Assembly (NCBI GenBank): GCA_019745975.1
Contig: JAIESQ010000013.1
Location: 1-64,000, forward strand
Length of the DNA stretch: 64,000 bases
Reading direction: 5' to 3'
Origin: Pirellulales bacterium
GTDB taxonomy: Bacteria > Planctomycetota > Planctomycetia > Pirellulales > JAEUIK01
Part shown: positions 51,733 through 61,462 of the stretch, piece by piece
Layout of the letters: the number at the start of each line of letters is the position of its first letter
How positions within the stretch are numbered: the first letter of the stretch is position 1
Program-made: the position numbers and the translations under genes
The notes under the pieces: model-generated
Told to the model about the DNA's origin: nothing
The model's database searches: none
The model's input: only the letters and a program-made list of their open reading frames with translations

Positions 51733-52138
51733 CAATGTGCTGGACAAATACGTCTCCCGTATCCCGGAGCCCGTGAAAAAACCGGCCGAGGAGCCGGGGG
51801 CCGTCGATGACGTGGGCGCCTTCGGCCTGCTGCGCGGCATCCATGACCGCGCATTGATGCTGGAGCTACGCATGAAGGACGGCAATGCCGTGGCCTTCAG
51901 CTATAGCTACATGCAGCAGGCCAGTTTCGATCCGTCGGAGGGCATTACGCTGCACTTTGGAGGTAAGTCCGTGAAGATCGTAGGGACGAACCTGGGCGTC
52001 GAGGTGCGCCCTAATCTCAAACTGTTTCAGGCGATAAACCGTCACCGTGTCGCCTGGATTCAGGAATGCGACGCGCAAGCGGCGCTGAGCGCGCCGCCGA
52101 GGTCGCTGGTCATCGATAGAATTGAGCTCGACGGCTAA
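51722..52138 (+). CDS. Conserved hypothetical protein coupled to mobF
   Basis: The 138-residue protein overlaps the mobF end by 11 nt (ATGAGC in the other frame). It reads MSGSNVLDKYVSRIPEPVKK, then AFGLLRGIHDRALMLELRMKDG; the second half is beta-rich (ITLHFGGKSVKIVGTN). Overlap points to translational coupling and a shared role with the relaxase, possibly an accessory. No family is recognised. Confidence 0.6.
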   Translation: MSGSNVLDKYVSRIPEPVKKPAEEPGAVDDVGAFGLLRGIHDRALMLELRMKDGNAVAFSYSYMQQASFDPSEGITLHFGGKSVKIVGTNLGVEVRPNLKLFQAINRHRVAWIQECDAQAALSAPPRSLVIDRIELDG

Positions 52139-52220
52139 GTGTGTCCCTATAACGGAGCGTAGAGCGGACCACACGCTCGGAAACGTGTCGGCATCCGACA
52201 TCGACCACGAGGTGGATGAA

Positions 52221-53393
52221 CTATACGGTTGGAAGGATGCGTCTAGCGCGCCAGGCGTGAAGTTTGGCTGCCCAACGATGGTGGGGGACTTCAAACCGAT
52301 AGGCGAACCAGACAGCAAATGCGTTGCACAGAAGCCATTTAATGATCGCCGGAAGGGAAAAGTTATTTAGGAACCCAACCAGACTGTAGTGTGTGAGATA
52401 CAGCGAGTAGGCGTACGACGCCAGGAAGCGGGTCAGACGTCTGATGGTTGCCGACGACAGGATACTGCCCCAAGGATGTTGGACGAGCCACAGCGAGACC
52501 AAGAACAATGCGGTTAGATTGAACGCACCCAGGGCATCATATGGGCTCCCGGAAATTTGGTAGCGGAATAGTGTCGTTAAGCAGAGGAGGAGCGCGGCAA
52601 CGGCGATGAGATTGCGGACATACTTCTTGGTCAAGTCAACGCGGCAAGCGTTGTAGACGAAACTGGCGATCGCTCCCATCAACCAGACGGCCGCCATACC
52701 CTCCCCGGTCACCGGGTTACCCTGGAACATGAAGAAGAACGGGATGTAGGCGAATAGCAGGAGAAGTGCGTAATCACGCAGGACGAATCGTTTTCGTTTC
52801 AATGTCAGCACCAGGTAGCCCACCGTCATATAGAGCCACCATTCAACCGGCAGCGACCAGAATTGACTGGCACTGCCGAAGATCATGAGGTTCTGAGGAC
52901 CGACAAGCGAAGTCAGGAATGGCGTCTTGAAGACCATGAGTGCGGTGGCGATGAAATTGGCCACCGTGTACGAGTAGTCGCCCAGACCGTTGAGATAGAT
53001 GTGGTAATTCTGTGGGTAATAGAGGCGATGGGCATAGTCGATTAAGGCGATGAACACGAGAGCGGCGAGGTAGGCCGGGTAGATGCGGCAGAAGCGATCG
53101 ATGAGGAAATGCACGAAGTCGTAATCGGCGTCCGTGTAGCGGAGTAACAGAGTACGGCCGATGAGGAATCCGGAGAGAATGTAGAAGACAACGACTGCGA
53201 TGCTGGCGAGCGGCGGTAGAAGAAATGGATTGGCCTCGAACCGGTGCAGTAGCTCCAGATGCGCCAGCACAACAACTTGGGCGCTTAGGGCTCGCACCAG
53301 ATCGAGCCAGGACACAGCGGCGGGCGGCAATGCCGTGCCGCGGAGTGTCGGGCGAGTGGTCTGTCGAATGGGCATACAATCCGACAAATACAC
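52221..53393 (-). CDS. Membrane acyltransferase (acyltransferase-3 family)
   Basis: The 390-residue protein has 10 predicted membrane helices and the family pattern: LVRALSAQVVVLAHLELL with the catalytic His, VFYILSGFLIGR, RFCRIYPAYL and a conserved EWWLY in the middle. These enzymes move acyl groups (often O-acetyl) onto sugars or lipids at the cell surface. A closer start is the ATG at 53375. It is convergent with the mobF operon and its stop lies about 80 bp away. Substrate unknown. Confidence 0.85.
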   Translation of the reverse strand: MYLSDCMPIRQTTRPTLRGTALPPAAVSWLDLVRALSAQVVVLAHLELLHRFEANPFLLPPLASIAVVVFYILSGFLIGRTLLLRYTDADYDFVHFLIDRFCRIYPAYLAALVFIALIDYAHRLYYPQNYHIYLNGLGDYSYTVANFIATALMVFKTPFLTSLVGPQNLMIFGSASQFWSLPVEWWLYMTVGYLVLTLKRKRFVLRDYALLLLFAYIPFFFMFQGNPVTGEGMAAVWLMGAIASFVYNACRVDLTKKYVRNLIAVAALLLCLTTLFRYQISGSPYDALGAFNLTALFLVSLWLVQHPWGSILSSATIRRLTRFLASYAYSLYLTHYSLVGFLNNFSLPAIIKWLLCNAFAVWFAYRFEVPHHRWAAKLHAWRARRILPTV

Positions 53394-53568
53394 CCCTCGC
53401 GCGGCGCTGTAAACAACTTTTGGCGAGGAGAGAGCGCGACCGTTTCGTCAAGCGTGCCAGTCGTGGGGTCGGAATACCGCAGCCAGCAGTCGAGAGCCGG
53501 GATGGGATTGCGCTGTGATCACGCAATTTAGGTGGCGGAACCCGAGAGAACTTCGCTATGCGCGGCCG

Positions 53569-55332
53569 TCACACCTTCCGGCGCATGCAACGGCGACGAA
53601 CGTGACAACCGAGCAGACCGATTACGCCGCTTGCCCCCAGCAACCAAGAACTGGGCTCGGGGACACCGACGAATTCCGCTCGCAGGATCGTGCCGCCTTC
53701 AACAAGCGAAAAGCTCCACAACCCCGGGTTGATTTCGTTGAGCCGGTCGGGGTCATTGCTGAATCCGCTGACAAAGGGAGTTTGCGTGACCCCAAATCCA
53801 CTGAGATAAGGCGCACCGTCTTGGGTGATGAGGCTGACAAAAGCCAGACTCGGATCGATCGTGATTCCGCCAGCCGCCTTGAGGATGTCGAACGTCTGGC
53901 CAAGATGCGGTAGGAAGCCGAACGTCTCCGGTTGTAGCACGAGTTGCAACGAGCCGGCGAGCGAAACATGTTCCCCGACCGACAGAACGCTGTACCGCTC
54001 ATTGCCGGGCTCGTGAACGTCTCCGGCGATGAACAATCTGAGGGCGCCGGTTTCTGTCTGCGTGTAGCTGCCGGTAATGTCAAGGCTGGCGTCCAAGGAA
54101 AGCGCGCCATCAACATGGATTCCGCCACCGGTCCATTGCGCGTGAGGTGCGGATCCAATGCCGCCACCACCGCCGTTACCACCACCTCCGCCACCACCAC
54201 TGCTAGACCCGGTGAAACCAACAAACGTATCCCCTTGAACAACAACGTCGCCGGGCGGTGCCGGGATCACTACCGGAACGGTCGGATTGGGCGGCGTAGG
54301 CAATACGACGCTGATGGCACCGCCGTGGGTTTGAGAAATCGTCCCAACACTACCGCCGGAAACGATGGCGATGCGCACCAAACCGGAATTGAGCACGTTG
54401 CCCTGAATGAGGCCATTTCCGTTGAATACCGCGCCAGGAGCGATATAGAGTGGTCCGTCCGTAAGAATCAGTGTGTCGGATGGAGCAAGTGTCGCTGTTG
54501 CGCCGGGTCTGATTTCCATTGACTTGTATGTGACCGTTTGGTTCGTTCCTGGCGAAGCATAGGAACCAGACACAAACGCCGATTGAGTGGGACTCGCCGA
54601 AGCGGCGGGGACGGCCTGTGGATAGAAATAGCGAGACACCAACACGTTGTCGATGCCGACTCCATCTGCGGCGAATGCAGGGTTGATGAGTCGGATCGTT
54701 GAGAAAGGGGTGGCAGACACGACGCCAAAATAATTGACCGACACGTCCGGAACGTCGTTCGGATTGACATTGAGCACATTGATTGGAGTGCCACCGTCTA
54801 GCGACACTGCGATAGGCGGCGTGCCTGAGCCAAAACCAAAGTAATCACTGAAGCCAACGCCATAAAAGCCGACGGCATTTTGAGGGCTGTCAAAGGTCAG
54901 GTCGAAGAACGGCTGGCCGGCTCCCGTGACGGCATGGACGTACTTGGTGCCGTCAATGCTGAATTCATTGAAGCCGGGGATGTATTGGTCGGATACGGTC
55001 GCAGCGCCGCCGCTGAGGAGATTGACGGTCGCTGTCGTTGAAGCGGGCGGAAACGTCATTGTCTGACCCGCGAGCGTGCCAAGCGTAAGACCCTCGAAGG
55101 ATTCGACGCCGGTCAAAGTCGGGTCCAGGATGCTCAGGAATTGAGAAAAGGCTGCATCTGAGTTGGGATGGGCGCCGCCGAATCCCGCAGCCGGGTCGAA
55201 ACCGTAGAAAACCTGCGGGTCGGCCGCTGATGCTGCCGCTATGCCTTGCAAGGTCATCGCCAACAGTAAGCTTGGCACGAAACGGCGTTTTGTTCGGGAC
55301 AATAGTCGATGCGGCTCTCGCGGGGTCATCAT
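53569..55332 (-). CDS. PEP-CTERM exported protein
   Basis: The 587-residue protein has a signal peptide (residues about 15-35, SLLLAMTLQGIAAASA). The long beta-rich body includes a glycine run near the middle (GSSSGGGGGGGNGGGGG) and ends with a PEP-CTERM tag: VPEPSSWLLGASGVIGLLG followed by CHVRRRCMRRKV. Such tags direct cleavage by an exosortase and release or surface attachment. The first part, VESFEGLTLGTLAGQ, is typical of large planctomycete surface proteins. The ATG at 55332 has GGAGC upstream. A second PEP-CTERM gene is at 59686. Confidence 0.85.
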   Translation of the reverse strand: MMTPREPHRLLSRTKRRFVPSLLLAMTLQGIAAASAADPQVFYGFDPAAGFGGAHPNSDAAFSQFLSILDPTLTGVESFEGLTLGTLAGQTMTFPPASTTATVNLLSGGAATVSDQYIPGFNEFSIDGTKYVHAVTGAGQPFFDLTFDSPQNAVGFYGVGFSDYFGFGSGTPPIAVSLDGGTPINVLNVNPNDVPDVSVNYFGVVSATPFSTIRLINPAFAADGVGIDNVLVSRYFYPQAVPAASASPTQSAFVSGSYASPGTNQTVTYKSMEIRPGATATLAPSDTLILTDGPLYIAPGAVFNGNGLIQGNVLNSGLVRIAIVSGGSVGTISQTHGGAISVVLPTPPNPTVPVVIPAPPGDVVVQGDTFVGFTGSSSGGGGGGGNGGGGGIGSAPHAQWTGGGIHVDGALSLDASLDITGSYTQTETGALRLFIAGDVHEPGNERYSVLSVGEHVSLAGSLQLVLQPETFGFLPHLGQTFDILKAAGGITIDPSLAFVSLITQDGAPYLSGFGVTQTPFVSGFSNDPDRLNEINPGLWSFSLVEGGTILRAEFVGVPEPSSWLLGASGVIGLLGCHVRRRCMRRKV

Positions 55333-55660
55333 GTAGCTGCTCCAAGATGCTCCGGACCGATGCTCTCCCCGCATGTCATAACGACGGTAAGAAGTGGGGC
55401 GATGGGGAGCAGCCCCTACTAATCACTTCATGCGCCACACGGAAAAACCGGACAGATTTCAACCAAGAAAGGCGAAGTTTCTCCTGGCAGCACTGGTTCA
55501 AGCTCATGGTATGCGCAGGCGATTGGAACCGGACAGATTATTTTCGAGAAGACACATCCTTCCAAGATCGGCCGCCGCGACGTTGAATCAGGCTCCCCGC
55601 CAAGGGAGAATAGGCCCGACTGGTCGAGCGACAGGATCGTCTACCGCGAAGGGGAAGGGG
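55333..55660. other. Divergent region between PEP-CTERM and sigma-factor genes
   Basis: No gene is present. A 12-bp direct repeat, ACCGGACAGATT, occurs at 55447-55458 and 55528-55539, 81 bp apart. It could be a binding site for a regulator of one of the two divergent genes. No standard promoter is evident. Confidence 0.35.
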
Positions 55661-56317
55661 ATGCCGGGGAGTTGCGATGAGCGGACGCCCAAGGGCTCGT
55701 CGAGCGAACGGCGGCGGTCCGAGATTGCCGGCCAGGCGGAGCTGGACGCGCTCATCGTTCAGGCCCGTGGCGGCTCGGTGGCGGCACTCGACGAATTGAT
55801 CGAGCGGCTATCGGAGCATCTTTGGGCCGAACTTCGGGGCCGTCGAGGGAAGCGCAACACCGGAGCCTCACATGGATCGTCCGATCTCGTGCAGGATACG
55901 CTGGTGCGGGTGCGCGAACAGTTCGATAAGTTCGAGCGCGACACGTTCGCCGACTTCAAACGCTGGGCCCGGGCGGTGCTCTATCGTCGGCGGCAAGAAT
56001 GGTCGCGCAACTACCATGCTCGCAATGACGAGCGGCACAAGCGGATGATCTGGAACGAGTTGCACTCACGCTCAGCCGCGGAGCAAGGCGGTTCGCAGGG
56101 TGTATCACCGGCTGAGCAGCGGGAGGAATTGGAGCGTGCTTTTTCGCTGTTTCAAGCACTCAAGCCGAACGAGCAATTCATCATCGACCTGCGGTTGCTG
56201 AATGGACTCAGTTACAAGGAAATCTCGGCGATGACCGGCTCGACCGAAGACGCGACCAGGAAGGCGTATGATCGCGCGATGACACGGCTGAAAGCCAGTT
56301 ATTACGACAATGGGTAA
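55661..56317 (+). CDS. ECF-type sigma factor
   Basis: The 218-residue protein has sigma region 2 (GSSDLVQDTLVRVREQFDKF and FKRWARAVLYRRRQEW) and region 4 (LKPNEQFIIDLRLLNGLSYK, EISAMTGSTEDATRKAYDRA). This is the planctomycete ECF class commonly followed by a Ser/Thr kinase gene. The ATG is preceded by GGGGAAGGGG; the longer frame from 55394 is not sigma-like. It overlaps the kinase gene by 8 nt, so the kinase probably controls it, replacing a classical anti-sigma factor. Confidence 0.85.
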   Translation: MPGSCDERTPKGSSSERRRSEIAGQAELDALIVQARGGSVAALDELIERLSEHLWAELRGRRGKRNTGASHGSSDLVQDTLVRVREQFDKFERDTFADFKRWARAVLYRRRQEWSRNYHARNDERHKRMIWNELHSRSAAEQGGSQGVSPAEQREELERAFSLFQALKPNEQFIIDLRLLNGLSYKEISAMTGSTEDATRKAYDRAMTRLKASYYDNG

Positions 56318-59300
56318 TCCGTTGCCTGATGAACTGGACGACGCGAAATCGACCGGCGTCCGCGCGGACGTGAATGGCTCGAGCGAAGGCAGCGTCGCGG
56401 ATACCATCGGGTTTCTGACTTGGCTGGGACAGTTCGGTCGGTCCGATGCCGCTTCACACTCGACGGGCGCTGCGGTCGCGCAGGATTTCCACTTTCCACG
56501 CAGCTTCGGCCGGTTCCAACTGGAAAGCTTACTCGGCGCCGGCACCTATGGCGCGGTGTTCCGCGCCCTCGATACCGAGTTGCAACGTCTTGTCGCGCTA
56601 AAAGTGGCATGGCCGGCCGTCTTGATGGACCCGGATGCGAGCCGGAGGTTTGTCGACGAGCCGAAAACGGTCGCGGCGCTGGACCATCCCGGGATCGTCA
56701 AGGTCTACGATTCGGGCAGTGTGGATATGGCCCGTTTCATTTCGCTAGAGTTGATCGAAGGCCCGACGCTGGCCGACTGGCTCAAGAGCCAGGAACAAGT
56801 TTCGGTTCGTAACGCGTCGTCCGCGATTCGGTCCGTGGTAGAAGCGGTGCATTACGCGCACCAGCAAGGAGTCATCCATCGTGATCTCAAACCACGCAAC
56901 ATCCTGTTACGGCCCTGTGGCGAGAGCAAAGTGGGATTTCCCTACAAACCGGTGGTCACCGACTTCGGACTTGCGCGGCGATCGCCTCGGACCGACGCCT
57001 CAGCATTCACGGCAACCGTTGCCATCTTGGGCACCGACCGCTACATGTCCCCCGAGCAGGCGGCGGGGCAGGTCGGGGAGGTCGGCGCGGCGTCGGACGT
57101 CTTCTCGTTAGGGGTGATACTTTATGAGTTGGTCGTCGGCAAACGTCCTTTCGACGGGGAGAGCGGTCAACAAGTCCGCGAGCGGATTCAACAGGATGAG
57201 CCGCCCCCGATTCGTCCCTGGCGGAAGGGAGTTCCCAGGGACCTGGAGACGATCATTTTCAAGTGCCTGGAGAAGGCTCCGGGTAAGCGGTACGAGACAG
57301 CAGCCGATCTGGCCGAGGACCTGGGCAGATTTCTCGACCATGCGCCGATTCTGGCGAAGCCCGCATCTTTTGCGGAGCGCGCATGGAAATATGTGCGTCG
57401 GCGGCCGTTGACGGTTGCGCTGGTATTGGTCGGCGCGGTTGCGGCCCTCGCGATCGCTGGGATTTCAGGGGCACTTATCGCGGAGCGCCGCGCAGCGGCT
57501 GAGCGGGTGGCCACGGCTACCGCACAGGCCGTCCATGCCGAGGGCATGGAACGCCAACATCAATATGCCACCACGATACGTTATGCAGCGCGATCGCAGG
57601 CGAGGGGGAATCGAGACGAGGCCCTGGCGTATCTGAAGGAATGCGATGCGCTCGCCGTCGAGCCCGTACATCGAGGCATCGAGTGCGATCTGTTGTCGGT
57701 TTTGACCAACGATGTGGATCACGAGTTGAAGGCCAACTTTGGCGGCGTTCGTATCGTCCGTTTTGCTCCCGACGACGACATCCTGGTCTCCGGTGGCCCT
57801 GACTGTCGTCTGATTTTCTGGGACATGAAAACCTGGATGCCGCGCCGATCCGTGCTGAGCAAAGGGGGCCCGATCCGGGCGGCCGAGTTTTCGGCGGACG
57901 GATCGCTGCTGGCGGTGGGTGGTGACAATGGGCGAGTGATCGTGCATCGAATGGCGGACGAATCGATCATTTTCGACGAAAAGCTTGTGCGTGGTCGCGT
58001 GTTTGCAGTCGCTTGGCTGGGAGAGAAGCTTAACTTCGCCGTCGGGGGTGAGGATGCCGTGTTGTCGATTGTCAATCCGGTGACCAAAGAAATTCGCCAG
58101 AGCGAGCCTCTGCAACCTTCGGCACAGACAAGAGTCCTCGATCCAGCACATCCGAACGAAATTGCATCCCTGGCCTATGCGCCGGCGAGGTCCTTAATTG
58201 CGGTGGTCAAAACTCCGTCAGAAGTCGTCATGGTTGACCCCACGACTCTGGACGTCGTCGATACGTGGCAAGGGGACTTGATGAAAGAGGGCGTTGGGTC
58301 GACCTGCTACGTTTCTCAGGGGTCGGGCTACCTGGCGTTCGCCGGCTCGAATCGGATTTCGATCTGCGCCGAAGCCAACGGCGCGGTGGCAGCGTCGATT
58401 CCGATTTCATCCTTGGTCGAGGAGCTGCGCTACGACACTGGTCTCGGAATTCTGATTGCAGGATTTCGTGACGGGGCGATCCGAACCTGGCCAATTTCAG
58501 AAGTTGTCGCAGGCCGTGCCGGCGCGCGTAGATCCTATGCGGGCCATCGAGGACGAGCCTTCAGCGTCGACGTGTCTCGGAAGGGAAACTTGTTGGCGTC
58601 GGGCGGTAAAGACGGCTCAGTCAGGATTTGGGGGAATCCGACGGCCGGAAGCACCTCCCAATTCGCCATGTCCAGTCAGCCGCTTGCCATGGAGTTTTCT
58701 CCCTGTGGGCGCTGGTTTGGCATTTCTGCAAAACCTGCCGTCGGACAGGCCATAGTGTCGGTCTTCGAGGTTAGCACCGGACGCAAGCTTTGGTCGGTTG
58801 ACCAACGACCGACATTGCAACTCCCCGAAAAACTCAATGAATTCTCATGGAGGGGCGCTCTCGCCTTTCACCCTGCGGGCGAAGAAATCGTCTTGCTGGA
58901 ACCGGACGGAACGGTCGGCGTGTATTCATGTGTATCCGGCAACCGGATTGCAATTTACCCGCCACCTGATGAAGCCGCGAGAGATGTGTACTTCGCTTCC
59001 AATGGAAAAACAATTGTGATTCAAGGCACGACCAAGGCCGTTGCCTTGGATCGCGGACATGGCGGCGTCATCGCGGAATGGACGATATACAATCACTTTC
59101 TGGGCGTCGCCGCCACACACCAAGGCGAGTTGTGGGTCGAAGCTCGTTCAGGCAAGCGTTGTGTTTTGACAAGACAACCGGCGGGTGAACCATTTAGGAC
59201 CATCGGTCCGGTCGCGGAGCGTCTTAGCAGCGTGGCCGTGACTTCGGACGGGCGGTTTCTCGCCGGCGGCGGCAAAGGCCCGATCGTCTATGTGTGGGAT

Positions 59301-59621
59301 CTTTCCGTTGACAAAAGTCCCGCGAGATTGATTGGCCATGAGGGAGGCATTTATGGCCTGCAATTCTCGCGTGACGGCAAAACGCTCTTTTCCCATGCCA
59401 GTGATGGAACATTACGGCTTTGGCACGTGGCCACCAGGTCAGAGTTGCTGACGCTCGGGTCCTCCGACGAACGGATACAATGCATGGGTTTGCACCCCCA
59501 TGGCAAGCTTCTCGTGCTGGGTATCGAGCAGGACAAGCGATTCGGCTTGCGACTCCACCGGCTGGGGGCCGGCGGAGCCGCTCTGCCGAGCACTTTTGAG
59601 ATTGAATCGCCCGTTCAGTGA
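56310..59621 (+). CDS. Ser/Thr protein kinase with WD40-type beta-propeller
   Basis: The 1103-residue protein has a complete kinase domain (residues about 69-345): GAGTYG (76-81), Lys98, HRDLKPRN (190-197) and DFGLAR (218-223), with MSPEQAAG in the activation segment. A membrane helix follows (about 367-390). The extracytoplasmic part (about 430-1100) contains WD40-type repeats (FSADGSLLAVGGDNGRVIVH and FSRDGKTLFSHASDGTLRLW). It overlaps the sigma-factor gene by 8 nt and likely transmits an external signal to it by phosphorylation. Confidence 0.88.
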   Translation: MGNPLPDELDDAKSTGVRADVNGSSEGSVADTIGFLTWLGQFGRSDAASHSTGAAVAQDFHFPRSFGRFQLESLLGAGTYGAVFRALDTELQRLVALKVAWPAVLMDPDASRRFVDEPKTVAALDHPGIVKVYDSGSVDMARFISLELIEGPTLADWLKSQEQVSVRNASSAIRSVVEAVHYAHQQGVIHRDLKPRNILLRPCGESKVGFPYKPVVTDFGLARRSPRTDASAFTATVAILGTDRYMSPEQAAGQVGEVGAASDVFSLGVILYELVVGKRPFDGESGQQVRERIQQDEPPPIRPWRKGVPRDLETIIFKCLEKAPGKRYETAADLAEDLGRFLDHAPILAKPASFAERAWKYVRRRPLTVALVLVGAVAALAIAGISGALIAERRAAAERVATATAQAVHAEGMERQHQYATTIRYAARSQARGNRDEALAYLKECDALAVEPVHRGIECDLLSVLTNDVDHELKANFGGVRIVRFAPDDDILVSGGPDCRLIFWDMKTWMPRRSVLSKGGPIRAAEFSADGSLLAVGGDNGRVIVHRMADESIIFDEKLVRGRVFAVAWLGEKLNFAVGGEDAVLSIVNPVTKEIRQSEPLQPSAQTRVLDPAHPNEIASLAYAPARSLIAVVKTPSEVVMVDPTTLDVVDTWQGDLMKEGVGSTCYVSQGSGYLAFAGSNRISICAEANGAVAASIPISSLVEELRYDTGLGILIAGFRDGAIRTWPISEVVAGRAGARRSYAGHRGRAFSVDVSRKGNLLASGGKDGSVRIWGNPTAGSTSQFAMSSQPLAMEFSPCGRWFGISAKPAVGQAIVSVFEVSTGRKLWSVDQRPTLQLPEKLNEFSWRGALAFHPAGEEIVLLEPDGTVGVYSCVSGNRIAIYPPPDEAARDVYFASNGKTIVIQGTTKAVALDRGHGGVIAEWTIYNHFLGVAATHQGELWVEARSGKRCVLTRQPAGEPFRTIGPVAERLSSVAVTSDGRFLAGGGKGPIVYVWDLSVDKSPARLIGHEGGIYGLQFSRDGKTLFSHASDGTLRLWHVATRSELLTLGSSDERIQCMGLHPHGKLLVLGIEQDKRFGLRLHRLGAGGAALPSTFEIESPVQ

Positions 59622-59685
59622 ACCGCCTTCCATTACTGGCGGACTAAATCTATTGAACGCAGTGAGCCGCGCCGCGTGCTTGCTG

Positions 59686-60282
59686 CTACCCCTGCCAAAT
59701 AGGTCGGCCACAGGGTTTCCGCCGCAGGCCGTAAGCGGCGAGCCCAATCGCCCCGACGATTGCCAAAACCATTCCGCCGGGTTCCGGCACTGAGGCGACG
59801 CTGATGGCCAGCTTGTCTCCTGCGAGGATCGGCAGACCGGAGACATTCAAATAAAGATTGTGGTCGTCGTGCGTGATACGCGAATTACTGAATCCGGCCA
59901 GGGTGTTGGTAGGCGCTACATGCGCGATTTCAAAAGGTGCGACGGGGTGGGACAAGTCCTTCAAGATATAGCCGTTGAAATCGGCGGTCAGGAAAAAGTC
60001 CGTCCGGGTCATGTTGAACGTGATCGTGTCGTCTGAAATGTCCAAGTCGAACCAGGCGAAGCCGGCCTTGTTGGTGAGGCTGAACTCGATGCCATCGCCG
60101 ACGACAAAAGGAGGCGACACATACTGGATAAAATCCGTTGTGGGCCAGGCGATCGTCAGTTGCATTTCCTTGCCGGTGAGCAGACCGGCCTGGAGCGGGT
60201 TGGCCAGCAGGACGTTCCCAATGCCGACGATGGCGGCCAGGATGCAGGTTTTCAGGCGAAGGGGTGTTGGCGAGCAAATCAT
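59686..60282 (-). CDS. Small PEP-CTERM exported protein
   Basis: The 198-residue protein has a signal peptide (AAIVGIGNVLLANPLQA), a beta-rich body (FSLTNKAGFAWFDLDISDDT, quoted in part) and a PEP-CTERM tag VPEPGGMVLAIVGAIGLAAYG followed by LRRKPCG; the tag is named here by its VPEPGG core and RRK end. It should be processed by an exosortase and displayed or released. It is convergent with the kinase gene. Confidence 0.82.
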   Translation of the reverse strand: MICSPTPLRLKTCILAAIVGIGNVLLANPLQAGLLTGKEMQLTIAWPTTDFIQYVSPPFVVGDGIEFSLTNKAGFAWFDLDISDDTITFNMTRTDFFLTADFNGYILKDLSHPVAPFEIAHVAPTNTLAGFSNSRITHDDHNLYLNVSGLPILAGDKLAISVASVPEPGGMVLAIVGAIGLAAYGLRRKPCGRPIWQG

Positions 60283-60454
60283 GTTGAATCCCTAATTAGA
60301 GAAGCTGTGTCAGGGGATCGACCGCATTCGACACGGCGCCAGACAAGGTCGCCGATCGATTCGCCGCAAGGAAGATGGACCGGCCGGCGGCTATTGACCG
60401 TCGGCCGACCGTTCGCGGCGTTAGAGGTTGAGCATTAGCGTGGCTCGGGCGTGG

Positions 60455-60862
60455 TCATTGACCGTTGCGGTTGGGCCAGTCGTAGCGCTTGGGCTCGACG
60501 AGCTGGCGGAATGTCCAAAACACGCGGTAGACCATGCCGATACGGTCCTCGGCGGCCAGGCGCGCCTTGGTCTCGATCAAATGGGTCCGAACCGTTGACT
60601 TGCTGATCGAAAGCGCCGCGCCGATTTCCTTGTCTTTGCGGCCCTGGATCACCATGCCGACGATCTGGGCTTGCCTGGGGGACAACGACAGCGCGCCCAC
60701 AATCTCCCGCCACTCTTCACTGGAGAAGAGGGGCGGGAGCCAAGGTTCTTCGGGCGCGCATACCTCGGCAGCTATTGCCATCGCCAGCCCCGGGCCGTCG
60801 TTCGATCGTTCCCCAAGTGCGTTGTGCCACCTGTTCGATGGATTGAGGATAGCCAGGCTCAA
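60455..60862 (-). CDS. LuxR/GerE-type HTH protein, copy 1
   Basis: The 135-residue protein has a C-terminal LuxR-type HTH: LSLSPRQAQIVGMVIQGRKD then KEIGAALSISKSTVRTHL. The N-terminal part has no receiver or sensory motif. The paralogue at 60917 has the same layout (FS.EEWR.IV..L.LSPRQA). Two short LuxR-type proteins side by side suggest joint control of nearby PEP-CTERM genes, which is inferred. Confidence 0.8.
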   Translation of the reverse strand: MSLAILNPSNRWHNALGERSNDGPGLAMAIAAEVCAPEEPWLPPLFSSEEWREIVGALSLSPRQAQIVGMVIQGRKDKEIGAALSISKSTVRTHLIETKARLAAEDRIGMVYRVFWTFRQLVEPKRYDWPNRNGQ

Positions 60863-60916
60863 CGCGTGCGCGGATCGGCATTTGTGAGGTCATCATTTGT
60901 GATGATGGACGGGTGA

Positions 60917-61204
60917 CTAGCTCTGCCGGCGGAAGGCTTCAAAGATGCGGCAGGCAAGGCCTACGCGATCGAAGGCGTCCAACTGCTGCTTGCATCGATC
61001 GATATAGGTGCGGATCGTCGCCTTGCTGATCTGCATCGCGGCGGCGATCTCCTTGTCCGTCTTGCTTTGCATAATGTGGCCGATCACCTCCGCTTGGCGT
61101 GGGGACAATGCCAGGTCATGGACAATGCGTCGCCACTCCTCCGCCGAAAACATTGGCGGACGGCTGGGATCGTCGCGGGCAGTGGTGAGGTGACGCGGAG
61201 CCAT
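60917..61204 (-). CDS. LuxR/GerE-type HTH protein, copy 2
   Basis: The 95-residue protein is almost entirely the LuxR HTH unit: DLALSPRQAEVIGHIMQSKT then DKEIAAAMQISKATIRTYID. It lacks any sensor domain and is shorter than copy 1. Its start follows the zinc-ribbon gene by 14 nt, so they may share a transcript. Copies 1 and 2 probably come from tandem duplication. Confidence 0.8.
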   Translation of the reverse strand: MAPRHLTTARDDPSRPPMFSAEEWRRIVHDLALSPRQAEVIGHIMQSKTDKEIAAAMQISKATIRTYIDRCKQQLDAFDRVGLACRIFEAFRRQS

Positions 61205-61218
61205 GGGAAGTTGGGCGA

Positions 61219-61386
61219 CTAGTTGCCTGAGTGCTCCTCCGCCAAAACCTCTTCGTCGTCATAGTCGAATCCCGTGTCGCACACGTCGCACGAAACGACG
61301 TTCCACAAGTCGGTGCGGTCTGGCCCGACGGCGTTCGCTGAAACTTCGACGTGTGCCTCGCATGTCGGACAAATCACGTAATACAT
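61219..61386 (-). CDS. 55-residue zinc-ribbon protein
   Basis: The short gene reads MYYVICPTCEAHVEVSANAV, then a second Cys pair in SCDVCDTGFDYDDE, and ends at TAG 61219. CxxC...CxxC with about 25 residues between pairs defines a zinc ribbon. The acidic C-terminus (DYDDEEVLAEE) suggests protein contact. It lies between the ArdC-type gene and the LuxR-type gene. Function unknown; small ribbons of this type accompany many planctomycete regulators. Confidence 0.65.
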   Translation of the reverse strand: MYYVICPTCEAHVEVSANAVGPDRTDLWNVVSCDVCDTGFDYDDEEVLAEEHSGN

Positions 61387-61462
61387 GGCCTGTTAACTCG
61401 TGTTGGTGAATGGCAAGGAAAGAAACCCGGCCGCCCGAGTGCGGCCGGGTAAGTAGTGACCG

